Shown here one piece after another: positions 13,949 through 22,533 of a stretch of DNA of 23,534 nucleotides. Position numbers and translations under genes: made by a program. How positions within the stretch are numbered: the first letter of the stretch is position 1; every line of letters starts with the position of its first letter. Origin of the DNA: Leptospirillum sp. (lineage in GTDB: Bacteria > Nitrospirota > Leptospirillia > Leptospirillales > Leptospirillaceae). The notes below the pieces were generated by a model. The model was not told the origin of the DNA. It ran no database searches and was given only the letters and a program-made list of their open reading frames with translations. The DNA lies in contig DAIEST010000140.1 of the NCBI GenBank assembly GCA_027346125.1, forward strand, positions 1 to 23,534, given 5' to 3'.

Positions 13949-14595
13949 TTCTGGAGACTCCCCTTTGTCGAAGGGATCCCCGTCTGGCGGGGGTCGACCG
14001 ACGCCGCTTCACGGAGAGCCCGGGCGAGCGCCTTGAACAAGGCCTCAGCCTTATGATGAAGATTCCTTCCATAGAGAATGCGGGCATGCAGGGTTGCCCC
14101 GCTTCTGACTGCCCATGCCTGGAGGAAATCCTGTATCAGGTCAGGATCAAACGATCCGATCCGTTCTCCACGCTCGAAAGGAAGCTCGTAGACAAGGTAG
14201 GGACGTCCCGACAGATCAATGACCACTTCCGCAAGGGTTTCGTCCAGAGGTGCCAGAAAATGTCCAAAACGCGTGATCCCGTGACGGTCGCCCAGCGCCT
14301 GGTCAAACAGGTCGCCCAGCACCAGTCCGGCATCCTCCACGGAATGGTGGAGATCCACATCAAGATCCCCCTTGATCTCGAGAGTGATATCGAAGAGCCC
14401 ATGACGGGACAACTGGTCCAGCATATGATCGAGAAAAGGAATCCCTGTCTGGATACGGGATTGACCGGTCCCGTCCAGCACCAGTTCTCCGCGGATCACC
14501 GTCTCCCGCGTCGAACGGTCGACAGAAGCACGACGCTGTCCTGATTTTTCTCCCCTTCCGGGTGAAACAGTCTTGCGAGACCCCTTGCCGTTCAC
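13945..14595 (-). CDS. hisB: Imidazoleglycerol-phosphate dehydratase
   Basis: HisB dehydrates imidazole glycerol phosphate to imidazole acetol phosphate. Both metal-binding repeats are present: DLHHSVEDAG (HHSVED at 83-88) and GRNLHHKAEALFKAL (HHKAE at 180-184), along with GIPFLDHMLDQLSRHG. At 216 residues it is the monofunctional dehydratase, with about 22 extra basic N-terminal residues before the family start (RSTRETVIRG). It has no phosphatase domain, so histidinol-phosphate phosphatase must be encoded elsewhere. GTG 14595 overlaps the hisC stop and is preceded by GGGGGG. Confidence 0.96.
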   Translation of the reverse strand: MNGKGSRKTVSPGRGEKSGQRRASVDRSTRETVIRGELVLDGTGQSRIQTGIPFLDHMLDQLSRHGLFDITLEIKGDLDVDLHHSVEDAGLVLGDLFDQALGDRHGITRFGHFLAPLDETLAEVVIDLSGRPYLVYELPFERGERIGSFDPDLIQDFLQAWAVRSGATLHARILYGRNLHHKAEALFKALARALREAASVDPRQTGIPSTKGSLQK

Positions 14596-15674
14596 GATTC
14601 CATACCCCCCCTCAACGCATTGAGAAAAATCATGTTTTCCTCCCGTGTCCCGACAGTCACCCTGAGCGTTCCATTCAACAGGGGGTGATGGGAGCTGACA
14701 TCCCGGACCAGGACTCCTTTTTCCAGAAGGAACCGGAAAATCTCTTCCGGAGATTTTCCGGCAACCCGGAAAAGGATGAAATTGGCCCGGGAGGGAATGG
14801 GCGAAATCCCCGGGATACGGGACATCTTCTCCTGGAGGTCCTCCCTCAGAACCCGGATTTCCTGAACCTGCTCCTCCAGAAGAGGCAGTACCTCGTTCAG
14901 GAGAAAGACCGCTGCCTTCTGTGTCAGGGCATCCATGTTATAAGGAAGCCGGATCTTGTCCAGTATACCCACGATCGGTTCCGGAGCGGAGAGAAATCCC
15001 AGACGCAGGCCGGCAAGTCCCATTTTCGAGAACGTCCTCAGGACCAGAAGGCTCTCCCGACCGGGAAAAGCGTCCAGGGCGGACTCCCCGTGAAACGGAA
15101 AGTAGGCCTCGTCCAGCAGGGTCGTAAATCCCGCTCTTTCGGCCAGTGTCGCCGCCTGGGAAATCTGTTCCATCGAGTAGGCTGTCCCCGTGGGGTTGTT
15201 CGGAGTCGCCAGAACAAGAATTCCCGGTTTTTCCTCCTTCAGGACCGTCTCCAGGGATTTCATGTCCAGCGTCAGATCCGGAAGGAGGGAAACTCCCCGA
15301 AAGTTCCTGCCAACAGATTTCGCAATAATCCGGTACATGGAGAACGTCGGTTCCGGACTGACAATGGAACCAGCCGTCGAGAGGAACAGGTTCAACAACA
15401 CCTCATCCGAACCGTTTCCGAAAAAAAGCCGGGGAACGGGAACCCCCAGGACGCGCGAAACGACTTCCTTCAGTTCCCGGGCCTGCGGATCCGGGTAACG
15501 GTTGAACGACAGCGAGGCAACCTCACGGGCCAGGCGGGAGCGGACATCCTCCGGAAGACCGAAAGGGTTTTCCATGGCGTCGAGCTTGATCATGCCCTCC
15601 GAAGACTCCAGGACCGAGTAGCCGGACATGACGCATAGCTCGGGGCGAACCCAGGCCAGCGATTCCTTCTTCAC
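14592..15674 (-). CDS. hisC: Histidinol-phosphate aminotransferase
   Basis: HisC is a PLP enzyme that transfers an amino group to imidazole acetol phosphate. It has 360 residues of fold-type I with KLDAMENPFGLP, FFGNGSDEVL, ATPNNPTG (158-163 region), LLDEAYF (D188, Y191) and the PLP lysine K217 in TFSKMGLAGLRLGF. The start is GTG 15674, overlapping the hisD stop (GTGA). The LGFLSAP and RANFILF stretches also fit the family. Confidence 0.96.
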   Translation of the reverse strand: MKKESLAWVRPELCVMSGYSVLESSEGMIKLDAMENPFGLPEDVRSRLAREVASLSFNRYPDPQARELKEVVSRVLGVPVPRLFFGNGSDEVLLNLFLSTAGSIVSPEPTFSMYRIIAKSVGRNFRGVSLLPDLTLDMKSLETVLKEEKPGILVLATPNNPTGTAYSMEQISQAATLAERAGFTTLLDEAYFPFHGESALDAFPGRESLLVLRTFSKMGLAGLRLGFLSAPEPIVGILDKIRLPYNMDALTQKAAVFLLNEVLPLLEEQVQEIRVLREDLQEKMSRIPGISPIPSRANFILFRVAGKSPEEIFRFLLEKGVLVRDVSSHHPLLNGTLRVTVGTREENMIFLNALRGGMES

Positions 15675-17005
15675 GACACCACGCCCTTTCCGTCGAGCGA
15701 ACGGGCCAGCGCAGCCCGGGCATGCCCTTCCAGTCCTTCCAGCCTTGCCAGCAGGGCCGTCGTACGGATCAGGGATCGCCGTTCATCTTCCGACCTGAAC
15801 CCCATCAGGACACTCGTCCGCTTCAGGAACGTCTCGACAGAAACGGGGGAGGAGAAACGGGCAGAGCCGTTCGTGGGAAGGACATGGCTTGGTCCGTAAC
15901 AATAATCCCCGAAGGCTTCCGCCGTGTCGGAACCGATAAAGACGGCCCCGGCATTCCGAATCCGGGAAAACCAGGCATCCGGATCTTCGACGTGAAGCTC
16001 CAGATGTTCCGGGTCAATCATGTCAGAAAGCGAGATCGCCATTTCGGCAGTCGGAACGACGAGCAGGAACCCGAATCTCCCCAGAGACTCCCGTGCGATC
16101 TCCCGACGCGGGAGATCCTCAAGCTGACGATCGACTTCCGCTGCGACGCGGAGGGCCAGTTCCCGGTCGGTCGCAATCAGGATTGCCGCTGCCTGCGTAT
16201 CATGCTCGGCCTGGGCCAGCAGGTCCGCGGCAACAATCCCGGGATTCGCCGAACGGTCCGCCAGAACGAGAACCTCCGACGGACCTGCCACCATATCGAT
16301 GTCCACCGTTCCAAAAACCTGCCGTTTGGCTTCGGCAACATAGCGATTCCCCGGACCGATAATCTTGTCCACGGCAGGAATGGTCTCCGTTCCAAACGCC
16401 AGTGCTCCGATCGCCTGCACTCCGCCGATCTGGTAAACGTCGGTCACACCGGCCACAAAGAACGCGGCCAGGATGGCGGGAGAAATTCCTTTCTCTCCGG
16501 CGGGAGACACTCCGACAATTTCAGGAACGCCAGCGACCCTGGCCACGACGGAGGTCATCAGGACGGTCGAAGGATAGGCGGCAGTTCCTCCAGGTACATA
16601 GATTCCAACGCGGGAAAGGGGAAGAATGCGGACACCGGCACGTCCGGGCGACGGTTCAAGGGATTGAACGGTGGCCCCAAGAACACGTTCATGAAACTCC
16701 CGGATCCGTTTCCGGGCCTCCTGCAATGCCTCTCTGTCCGGAAGGGGAAGAGCTTCGTAGGCTTCCTGGAGTTTCTCCGGAGCGACCTTCCAGTCCAGCT
16801 CGGTGCCGGCATATCCGTCCAGTTCCCGGGCATACCGAAGGACAGCCGCGTCGCCTTCCCTCTGGATATTCTCCAGGATTTCGGAAACACGTTCACGAAC
16901 CGCTCTCCCCTCCGGATCCCTTCCCCTTGTCAGGAGCGGTTTCAGGAGAGACCGGGCCTCATCGATCTTCCTGGCCTCAAACAGGCGCTCACTGGTCTCT
17001 TTCAT
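15671..17005 (-). CDS. hisD: Histidinol dehydrogenase
   Basis: HisD oxidises histidinol to histidine in two NAD-dependent steps with a zinc ion. The 444-residue product shows VGIYVPGGTAAYPSTVLM, the signature IIGPGNRYVAEAKRQVFG, the zinc-site segment LLAQAEHDTQA, the catalytic E-H pair in DPEHLELHV, the metal aspartate in AEAFGDYCYGPSHVLPT, and the late histidine in GLEGHARAA. The length is normal. ATG 17005 follows CGGAGGAGA, one of the best ribosome sites in the operon. A 33-base gap separates it from hisG. Confidence 0.97.
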   Translation of the reverse strand: MKETSERLFEARKIDEARSLLKPLLTRGRDPEGRAVRERVSEILENIQREGDAAVLRYARELDGYAGTELDWKVAPEKLQEAYEALPLPDREALQEARKRIREFHERVLGATVQSLEPSPGRAGVRILPLSRVGIYVPGGTAAYPSTVLMTSVVARVAGVPEIVGVSPAGEKGISPAILAAFFVAGVTDVYQIGGVQAIGALAFGTETIPAVDKIIGPGNRYVAEAKRQVFGTVDIDMVAGPSEVLVLADRSANPGIVAADLLAQAEHDTQAAAILIATDRELALRVAAEVDRQLEDLPRREIARESLGRFGFLLVVPTAEMAISLSDMIDPEHLELHVEDPDAWFSRIRNAGAVFIGSDTAEAFGDYCYGPSHVLPTNGSARFSSPVSVETFLKRTSVLMGFRSEDERRSLIRTTALLARLEGLEGHARAALARSLDGKGVVS

Positions 17006-17038
17006 AGATCTCCTCCGGTGCGGGCGGGTTTGATGACT

Positions 17039-17695
17039 TCACTCCCCGGAGATAACTGGCTGTTTGGGGAGATGAGGGAGGATCCGATCCATAAACAGCC
17101 GGATTTCCCTGTTCCGGAGAGGCCATGAAGCACGGTTGACGACAAGCCTTGCCGTTGAAATCAGGATCTCTTCCTGAATTTCCATCTGGTTCTCGCGAAG
17201 AGTGCGTCCTGTCGCCACCAGATCGACGATCCGGTCGGCCATCCCGACCTTGGGGGCGAGTTCCAGTGAACCGTAGAGTTTCAGGATCTCGACAGACAAT
17301 CCACGGTCCAGGAAAAACTGCTCGGACAGTCGCGGATACTTCGTGGCAATTCTCAAGGGACGGCCGGCGGAAAAGTCCGGACGATCCTTGGGGCCGGCGA
17401 CGACCAGACGACAAAGACCGATCCTCAGGTCCATCGGTTCCAGGACATTGCGTCCCTGCTCAAGGATCAGATCCAGGCCCACGATTCCCATGTCGGCTCC
17501 ACCATGCTCGACATAGGGCAGGACATCGGCGCCCCTGATCATGAGAACGCGCAAATCCTGATCCGACGAATCAAAGGTCAGGCGACGGGATTTCGAAGAA
17601 AGTCCAGGAAAATCGTACCCCGACGCCGAAAGAATTTCTACGGCATCATCGAACATCTTGCCTTTTGGCAGCGCCAGAACCAGAGGAGCGTCTAT
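17039..17695 (-). CDS. hisG: ATP phosphoribosyltransferase, short form, with apparent ATA start
   Basis: HisG joins ATP and PRPP in the first step of histidine synthesis. The short form (218 residues here) lacks the regulatory ACT-like domain and needs HisZ, which is not in the window. Family motifs: LALPKGKMFDDAVEIL, RGADVLPYVEHGGADMGIVG, ATKYPRL and the PRPP loop RIVDLVATGRTLREN. The first conventional start is ATG 17656, but that would cut off the conserved LALPKGK segment. The frame extends upstream to ATA 17695, which lies 7 bases after a strong GGAGGAGG (17710-17703) and overlaps the murA TAG stop as ATAG, mirroring the ATGA and GTGA overlaps elsewhere in this operon. No ATG, GTG or TTG lies between. 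Confidence 0.93.
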   Translation of the reverse strand: MDAPLVLALPKGKMFDDAVEILSASGYDFPGLSSKSRRLTFDSSDQDLRVLMIRGADVLPYVEHGGADMGIVGLDLILEQGRNVLEPMDLRIGLCRLVVAGPKDRPDFSAGRPLRIATKYPRLSEQFFLDRGLSVEILKLYGSLELAPKVGMADRIVDLVATGRTLRENQMEIQEEILISTARLVVNRASWPLRNREIRLFMDRILPHLPKQPVISGE

Positions 17696-19014
17696 GGGGC
17701 CGCCTCCTCCCGGACTCGCTTGATCCGGGCTCCAAGTGCTTCCAGTTTTCGTTCGATACGTTCATATCCACGATCGATATGGTACACCCGCTGGATCACT
17801 GTCTCCCCATTGGCGATCAATCCGGCCAGAACAAGTCCTGCCGAAGCCCTGAGATCGGAAGCCATGACACTGGCACCTTCCAGAACAGCGCCTCCCCGGA
17901 CAAATGCCCTGGAACCGTGAATATCGATATTGGCACCCATCCGGTTCATTTCCATCACGTGTGTGAAACGATTCTCGAAAACGGTCTCGACGACGGTCGA
18001 AGACCCGTTCGCAATCGCCATGAGGGGCAGGATCTGTGCCTGCATATCCGTCGGGAAACCCGGATATGGCTCGGTCCGGATGGAGGCCCCCTTCGGGCTG
18101 TCGATCCGTCTCACCGTTACCGAACTGTCTTTCGACTCGAAGGATGCTCCCATCTCCGACAGGGCCACCATCAGGGACATCAGGATCGACGAATCGAATC
18201 CATGAACAGTGAGTGGCTCTCCGAGAAGCGCGCCGGCCACCAGGAATGTTCCGGCTTCGATCCGGTCCCACATCACATTGTGGACACATGAGGAGATCTC
18301 CGGCACGCCTTCGATACGGAGCGACGATGTCCCGATCCCTTCGATACGGGCTCCCCGGGACTGAAGGCTTATGGCAAGATCCGTCACTTCAGGTTCCTGG
18401 GCCGCATTGAAGATGCAGGTCGTCCCTTTTGCCAGGACGGCAGCCATCAGGATATTTTCCGTCCCGGTGACCGTCGGGTAGGGCAGATGGATATCGCACC
18501 CCACCAACCCGTCCGTATTCGCATCGATATACCCGTGATCGATGGAGATATTCGCCCCCATCCGGACAAACGCATTCAGATGCATGTCAACGGGACGCGC
18601 ACCGATCAGACAGCCTCCGGGAAGGGAGACGCGAGCCCTTTTCCGGCGGGCCAGCAACGGGCCGAGGCAGAGGATGGAGGCCCGCATGGTCCTGACCAGA
18701 TCGTAAGGCGCTTCATAAGAGCTTTCATCGGCATCCGAGAGACGGAAATGGCCAGACCATCCGCCAGACTCCTCCGCCGCGGAATCGAGCGCTACGAAAG
18801 GAGCTTCCCCTCCGGGAAGGGAAACAGCCTGAATCCCCAGATGTCCCAAAAGGGACAAGGCTGTCCGGATGTCCCTGAGCGCCGGCACATTTCCGATCTC
18901 CAGACCACCCCCCAACAGAGTGGAGAAAAGAATCGGAAGAGCGGCGTTCTTCGCTCCGGAAACCCGGACATCCCCCCTGAGGGCCGCACCTCCTACAATA
19001 TGGAATCGGTCCAA
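17692..19014 (-). CDS. murA: UDP-N-acetylglucosamine 1-carboxyvinyltransferase
   Basis: MurA transfers enolpyruvate from PEP to UDP-GlcNAc, the first committed step of peptidoglycan synthesis and the fosfomycin target. The 440-residue product carries SGAKNAALPIL (K22, N23), the catalytic cysteine C135 in LPGGCLIGARPVDMHL, TVTGTENILMAAVLAKGTT and PGFPTDMQAQ. The cysteine rather than aspartate suggests a fosfomycin-sensitive type. C135 is about 20 residues later than in E. coli, because of an insertion around residues 77-100. The start is TTG 19014 with GAAAGG upstream, 6 bases after prmC. The stop overlaps the hisG ATA. Confidence 0.97.
   Translation of the reverse strand: MDRFHIVGGAALRGDVRVSGAKNAALPILFSTLLGGGLEIGNVPALRDIRTALSLLGHLGIQAVSLPGGEAPFVALDSAAEESGGWSGHFRLSDADESSYEAPYDLVRTMRASILCLGPLLARRKRARVSLPGGCLIGARPVDMHLNAFVRMGANISIDHGYIDANTDGLVGCDIHLPYPTVTGTENILMAAVLAKGTTCIFNAAQEPEVTDLAISLQSRGARIEGIGTSSLRIEGVPEISSCVHNVMWDRIEAGTFLVAGALLGEPLTVHGFDSSILMSLMVALSEMGASFESKDSSVTVRRIDSPKGASIRTEPYPGFPTDMQAQILPLMAIANGSSTVVETVFENRFTHVMEMNRMGANIDIHGSRAFVRGGAVLEGASVMASDLRASAGLVLAGLIANGETVIQRVYHIDRGYERIERKLEALGARIKRVREEAAP
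17703..17710 (-). promoter_or_regulatory. Ribosome binding site that points to the hisG ATA start
   Basis: GGAGGAGG (minus strand) lies inside the last murA codons. The next bases are seven spacer bases and ATA at 17695-17693. The distance is optimal for that triplet and far too long (about 46 bases) for ATG 17656, which itself has no ribosome site. Confidence 0.6.
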
Positions 19015-19020
19015 GCCGTT

Positions 19021-19905
19021 TTAACCTTTCTTCCAAAGAACCACGCGTTCCTGGCCCCCGACATCCCTCACCACCCAGGGTCCGTCACACCCGGGAACAC
19101 ATCCGGAGGGACCATGGAAAAACGATCCCTGATCCCCCCCTATCTCGACGGCGGCCACCCCGCCCGGTTTCAGAAGACCCGGCAGGACAGGCAGAAGCCT
19201 CCTGTAGAAATCCAGTCCGTCGACTCCCCCATCCAGCGCTTCCCTCGGATCAAACAGCCGGACCTCGGGAGACAAGGAGGGAATCGTGTTCGTGGGAACA
19301 TAAGGAGGATTGGAGACCACGAGATCAAACATTCCCCGGGCGCCTATCATTTCCGTCCAGTCCCCGCATATCCTCCTCAGACGGTCCCCGACGCCGTTCA
19401 TGATGGCATTCTTCAATGTCCAGGAAAGAGGGGACGGCCAACGGTCGACTGCAACCCCAACCGCTTCGGGAAAGGTTGCCAGAAGACTGACAACAAGGAC
19501 ACCGCTCCCGCAACCCAGATCAAGGATGCTGGAAGGTTTTTCCGATCCAAGCGTTTGCTGGACAGAAACCAGGAGGATCTCTGTCTCGGGTCTCGGAACC
19601 AGCACTCCCGGACCAATCCGGAAACTCCTTCCCATAAACGGGATCGATCCTGTGACAAGATGGAATGGCTCCCGTTTTGAACGGCGGCGAATCCAGCCTT
19701 TATACAGAGCCGACTGTTCCGCAGTCAATGGCGTATCCCATCTCGTCCAGGGCGCCATCGGATCCGACAGCACTTCCGCAAGAAAGGAACGCGCTTCCCG
19801 GCTGCCATCTTCCGGAAGAGCCCGCAGCATTCGTTCTCCCCATGCGATCCATTCCAAGACGGTTGCATCGGGATCCGGAAGATCCTCCTGCGTCTCCTGC
19901 GTCAT
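19021..19905 (-). CDS. prmC: Peptide chain release factor N5-glutamine methyltransferase
   Basis: PrmC methylates the GGQ glutamine of release factors using S-adenosylmethionine. The 294-residue product has the N-terminal helical domain, VLVPRPETEILL, the SAM loop LDLGCGSGVL (128-137) and NPPYVP (199-204, the substrate-glutamine site). The start ATG 19905 overlaps the prfA stop (ATGA), so enzyme and substrate are co-translated. The C-terminal part around FFHGPSGCVPGCDGPW has a glycine/cysteine-rich stretch that is not typical of the family but does not disturb the fold motifs. Confidence 0.95.
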   Translation of the reverse strand: MTQETQEDLPDPDATVLEWIAWGERMLRALPEDGSREARSFLAEVLSDPMAPWTRWDTPLTAEQSALYKGWIRRRSKREPFHLVTGSIPFMGRSFRIGPGVLVPRPETEILLVSVQQTLGSEKPSSILDLGCGSGVLVVSLLATFPEAVGVAVDRWPSPLSWTLKNAIMNGVGDRLRRICGDWTEMIGARGMFDLVVSNPPYVPTNTIPSLSPEVRLFDPREALDGGVDGLDFYRRLLPVLPGLLKPGGVAAVEIGGDQGSFFHGPSGCVPGCDGPWVVRDVGGQERVVLWKKG

Positions 19906-20987
19906 TCGAGATGTTCGATCTCCAGCGCTCTTTCCTGCGCGCGCAATGCATCCACAAACGGGTCGATCTCCCCTTCCATCACATGGTCGAGCTGGTAGAG
20001 GGTCAACCCAATCCGATGATCCGTTACGCGATTCTGGGGGAAATTGTAAGTTCTGATCCGTTCCGAACGGTCTCCCGTACCGACCTGGTTTTTCCGGTCC
20101 GAAGCGATCTTCGCATTCTGAAGGGCTTCTTCCTTTTCCAGCAGTCGAGCCCGAAGAACCTTCATCGCTTTGGCCTTGTTCTTCAGCTGGGAGCGCTCAT
20201 CCTGACAGGAAACCACGATATTCGTCGGGATATGGGTGATCCGGACTGCGGAGTATGTCGTATTGACACTCTGTCCTCCTGCGCTGGAAGCGCAGAATGT
20301 GTCAATTCGCAGATCCTTTGCCTCGATCTGGACTTCGACCTCGGTCGCTTCGGGAATGACTGCGACCGTAACGGTCGACGTATGGATCCGGCCTCCCGCT
20401 TCCGTCACGGGAACCCGTTGAACCCGGTGGACACCGCTTTCGAACTTGAGGAGGCTGTAAACGCCCGAACCCTGAACGTAGATGACCGTTTCGCGGGCTC
20501 CGCCAATCTCCGTGTCATTCGTTTCCATGATCTCGAAGCGGAATCCCTTCCGCTCAATGAAACGGAGGTACATCCTTGCCAGCTCCCGCGCAAAGAGAGC
20601 TGCCTCTTCACCACCCGCCCCTGCCCGGATCTCGAGGAAAATATTCTTCCGGTCACGATTGTCTCTTGGGAGGATGGAGTCCAGAAGCTTGAGTTCCACT
20701 TCGGACAAAACTGCGGCGAGACGCTTTTCTTCCTGGGGAACAAGCTCGAGGAACTGGGGATCATTTCGAATCTCCCCCAGATCGTCCTGCTCCCTCACAA
20801 TGCGGAGATATTCCTCGTACAGGGAAACGATCCCGGAAAGCTCGGACTGGTCGCGCGCCAGCTTCATGTAGACAGTCGGATTCCGTGAAACATTCGGGTC
20901 GGCCATCTTCCCCGAAATCTCGCGATAGCGCTCGCGCATCGACTCCAGTCTCGGAAGAACCTTTTCAATAATCCCCGAAACAGACAA
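19902..20987 (-). CDS. prfA: Peptide chain release factor 1
   Basis: RF1 ends translation at UAA and UAG. The 361-residue protein has the codon-recognition motif PVT (193-195, in RVPVTEAGGRIHTST), which fits the PxT of RF1 rather than the SPF of RF2. It also has the catalytic GGQ (237-239, in CASSAGGQSVNTTYSAVR), RAGAGGEEAALFA and the C-terminal DHRIGLTLYQLDHVMEG. TTG 20987 is the start, with AGAGGAAA upstream, 9 bases after the rpmE stop. It is followed directly by its methyltransferase prmC. Confidence 0.97.
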   Translation of the reverse strand: MSVSGIIEKVLPRLESMRERYREISGKMADPNVSRNPTVYMKLARDQSELSGIVSLYEEYLRIVREQDDLGEIRNDPQFLELVPQEEKRLAAVLSEVELKLLDSILPRDNRDRKNIFLEIRAGAGGEEAALFARELARMYLRFIERKGFRFEIMETNDTEIGGARETVIYVQGSGVYSLLKFESGVHRVQRVPVTEAGGRIHTSTVTVAVIPEATEVEVQIEAKDLRIDTFCASSAGGQSVNTTYSAVRITHIPTNIVVSCQDERSQLKNKAKAMKVLRARLLEKEEALQNAKIASDRKNQVGTGDRSERIRTYNFPQNRVTDHRIGLTLYQLDHVMEGEIDPFVDALRAQERALEIEHLE

Positions 20988-20996
20988 CGTTTCCTC

Positions 20997-21203
20997 TTAC
21001 TTCTTGGGCTGCCCATATTTCTTCATGAACCGATCCACACGACCTTCGGTATCGATAATCTTCTGTGTTCCGGTAAAGAACGGGTGGCACTCGTTACAGA
21101 TATCCAGCTTCAGATTGCCGATCGTCGTCCGGGTTACGAACGTATTGCCGCATGCACACGTCACCGTTGCCGTGTAATACTCCGGATGGATTTCTTTTTT
21201 CAT
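20997..21203 (-). CDS. rpmE: 50S ribosomal protein L31 (zinc type)
   Basis: L31 bridges the two ribosomal subunits. The 68-residue product begins MKKEIHPEYYTATVTCACGN and contains the second pair CNECHPFFTGTQK. C16, C18 and the CNEC pair form the zinc site of the C+ type. The tail is EGRVDRFMKKYG. The start is ATG 21203 after TGAGGAG; an in-frame upstream start is not needed. The gene follows rho by 79 bases, the usual rho-rpmE-prfA order. Confidence 0.96.
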   Translation of the reverse strand: MKKEIHPEYYTATVTCACGNTFVTRTTIGNLKLDICNECHPFFTGTQKIIDTEGRVDRFMKKYGQPKK

Positions 21204-21282
21204 CTTGACTCTCCTCACATGATTGAAACAGACCAACGATTTTTGACGGGTTCATGAAGCAAGGCAAATCGCCCGGCACATG

Positions 21283-22533
21283 TTACCCCTTCATCATCCG
21301 CTCAAGGAACTCCTTGTTTCCCTTTGTACCCTTCATATTGCTCAGGAGATATTCCATATCGTCCAGGGGATTATTGGAATTGAGAGCCTTCCTGAGGATC
21401 CAGATCTTGTTGAGATCATCCTTTTCGAGCAGGAGCTCTTCCTTGCGGGTTCCCGAGAGAGTGACATTGATTGCGGGGAAAATACGCCGGTCAGACAGAT
21501 GGCGATCCAGATGAAGTTCCATATTGCCCGTTCCCTTGAACTCTTCGAAAATCACGTCATCCATCCGGCTTCCCGTATCGATCAATGCCGTTGCAATGAT
21601 CGTGAGACTGCCACCTTCCTCGATATTCCGGGCAGACCCGAAAAACCTCTTCGGCCGCTGGAGAGCATTGGAATCGAGACCTCCGGACAGGACCTTTCCG
21701 GAAGGAGGGGCCACCGTGTTATAGGCCCGTGCAAGCCGGGTGATGCTGTCGAGCAGGATCACGACGTCTTTCTGCGACTCCGCGAGACGCTTCGCTTTCT
21801 CCAGCACCATCTCCGCGACCTGAATATGCCGTTGCGGAGGCTCATCGAACGTCGAACTGACAACTTCGCCCTTGACCTGACGGACCATGTCCGTCACTTC
21901 TTCCGGCCGTTCATCGATCAGCAGGACAATCAGCACGATATCGGGGTAATTCCTGGAGACAGCCTTTGCAAGACCCTGGAGCAACATCGTCTTTCCGGTT
22001 CTCGGGGGAGCGACAATCAGACCTCGCTGTCCTTTACCGATCGGGGCAACCAGATCCATCACCCGCATCGAGAGGTCTTCCGGAGCGTTTTCCAGACGGA
22101 TCCGCTCCATCGGGTAAAGCGGGGTCAGATTGTCGAACAGGATCTTTTCCCGTCCGGAATCCGAGTCCTCAAAGTTGACCTTCTCCACCTTGAGCATCGC
22201 AAAATATCGCTCACCTTCCTTTGGGGGACGGATCTGTCCCCAGACGGTGTCGCCCGTCCGGAGGTTGAATCTCCTGATCTGGGAAGGGGAGACATAAATA
22301 TCGTCCGGACCCGGAAGGTAGTTGTAGAGAGGTGAACGCAGGAACCCGAAACCATCCTGAAGTATTTCCAGGACGCCTTCTCCGTAAATCGTCCCATTCT
22401 TGTCGGCCTGGGCCTGAAGAAGAGCAAAAATGAGGTCCTGCTTCCTGAGGTTGACAGCTCCTTCGATGTGAAGTTCCTTCGCCACCTCGGTCAATTCGGC
22501 AATACTTTTTTCTTTCAGTTCCGCAAGATTCAT
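21283..22533 (-). CDS. rho: Transcription termination factor Rho
   Basis: Rho is a hexameric RNA helicase that terminates transcription of untranslated RNA. The 416-residue product has the N-terminal helical domain (MNLAELKEKSIAELTEVAKE), the cold-shock-like RNA-binding domain (GVLEILQDGFGFLRS), and the ATPase core with Walker A APPRTGKTMLL (K181), Walker B VVILLDSITRLARAYN (D262), the Q-loop region, and the arginine-finger region SLTIIATALIDTGSRMDD. ATG 22533 has GAGAGGG at about 5 bases. The open frame continues upstream to 22752, but the encoded extra residues fit no Rho domain and lie over strong hairpins, so the ATG is preferred. It is the first gene of a string that runs to the HIT gene. 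Confidence 0.97.
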   Translation of the reverse strand: MNLAELKEKSIAELTEVAKELHIEGAVNLRKQDLIFALLQAQADKNGTIYGEGVLEILQDGFGFLRSPLYNYLPGPDDIYVSPSQIRRFNLRTGDTVWGQIRPPKEGERYFAMLKVEKVNFEDSDSGREKILFDNLTPLYPMERIRLENAPEDLSMRVMDLVAPIGKGQRGLIVAPPRTGKTMLLQGLAKAVSRNYPDIVLIVLLIDERPEEVTDMVRQVKGEVVSSTFDEPPQRHIQVAEMVLEKAKRLAESQKDVVILLDSITRLARAYNTVAPPSGKVLSGGLDSNALQRPKRFFGSARNIEEGGSLTIIATALIDTGSRMDDVIFEEFKGTGNMELHLDRHLSDRRIFPAINVTLSGTRKEELLLEKDDLNKIWILRKALNSNNPLDDMEYLLSNMKGTKGNKEFLERMMKG

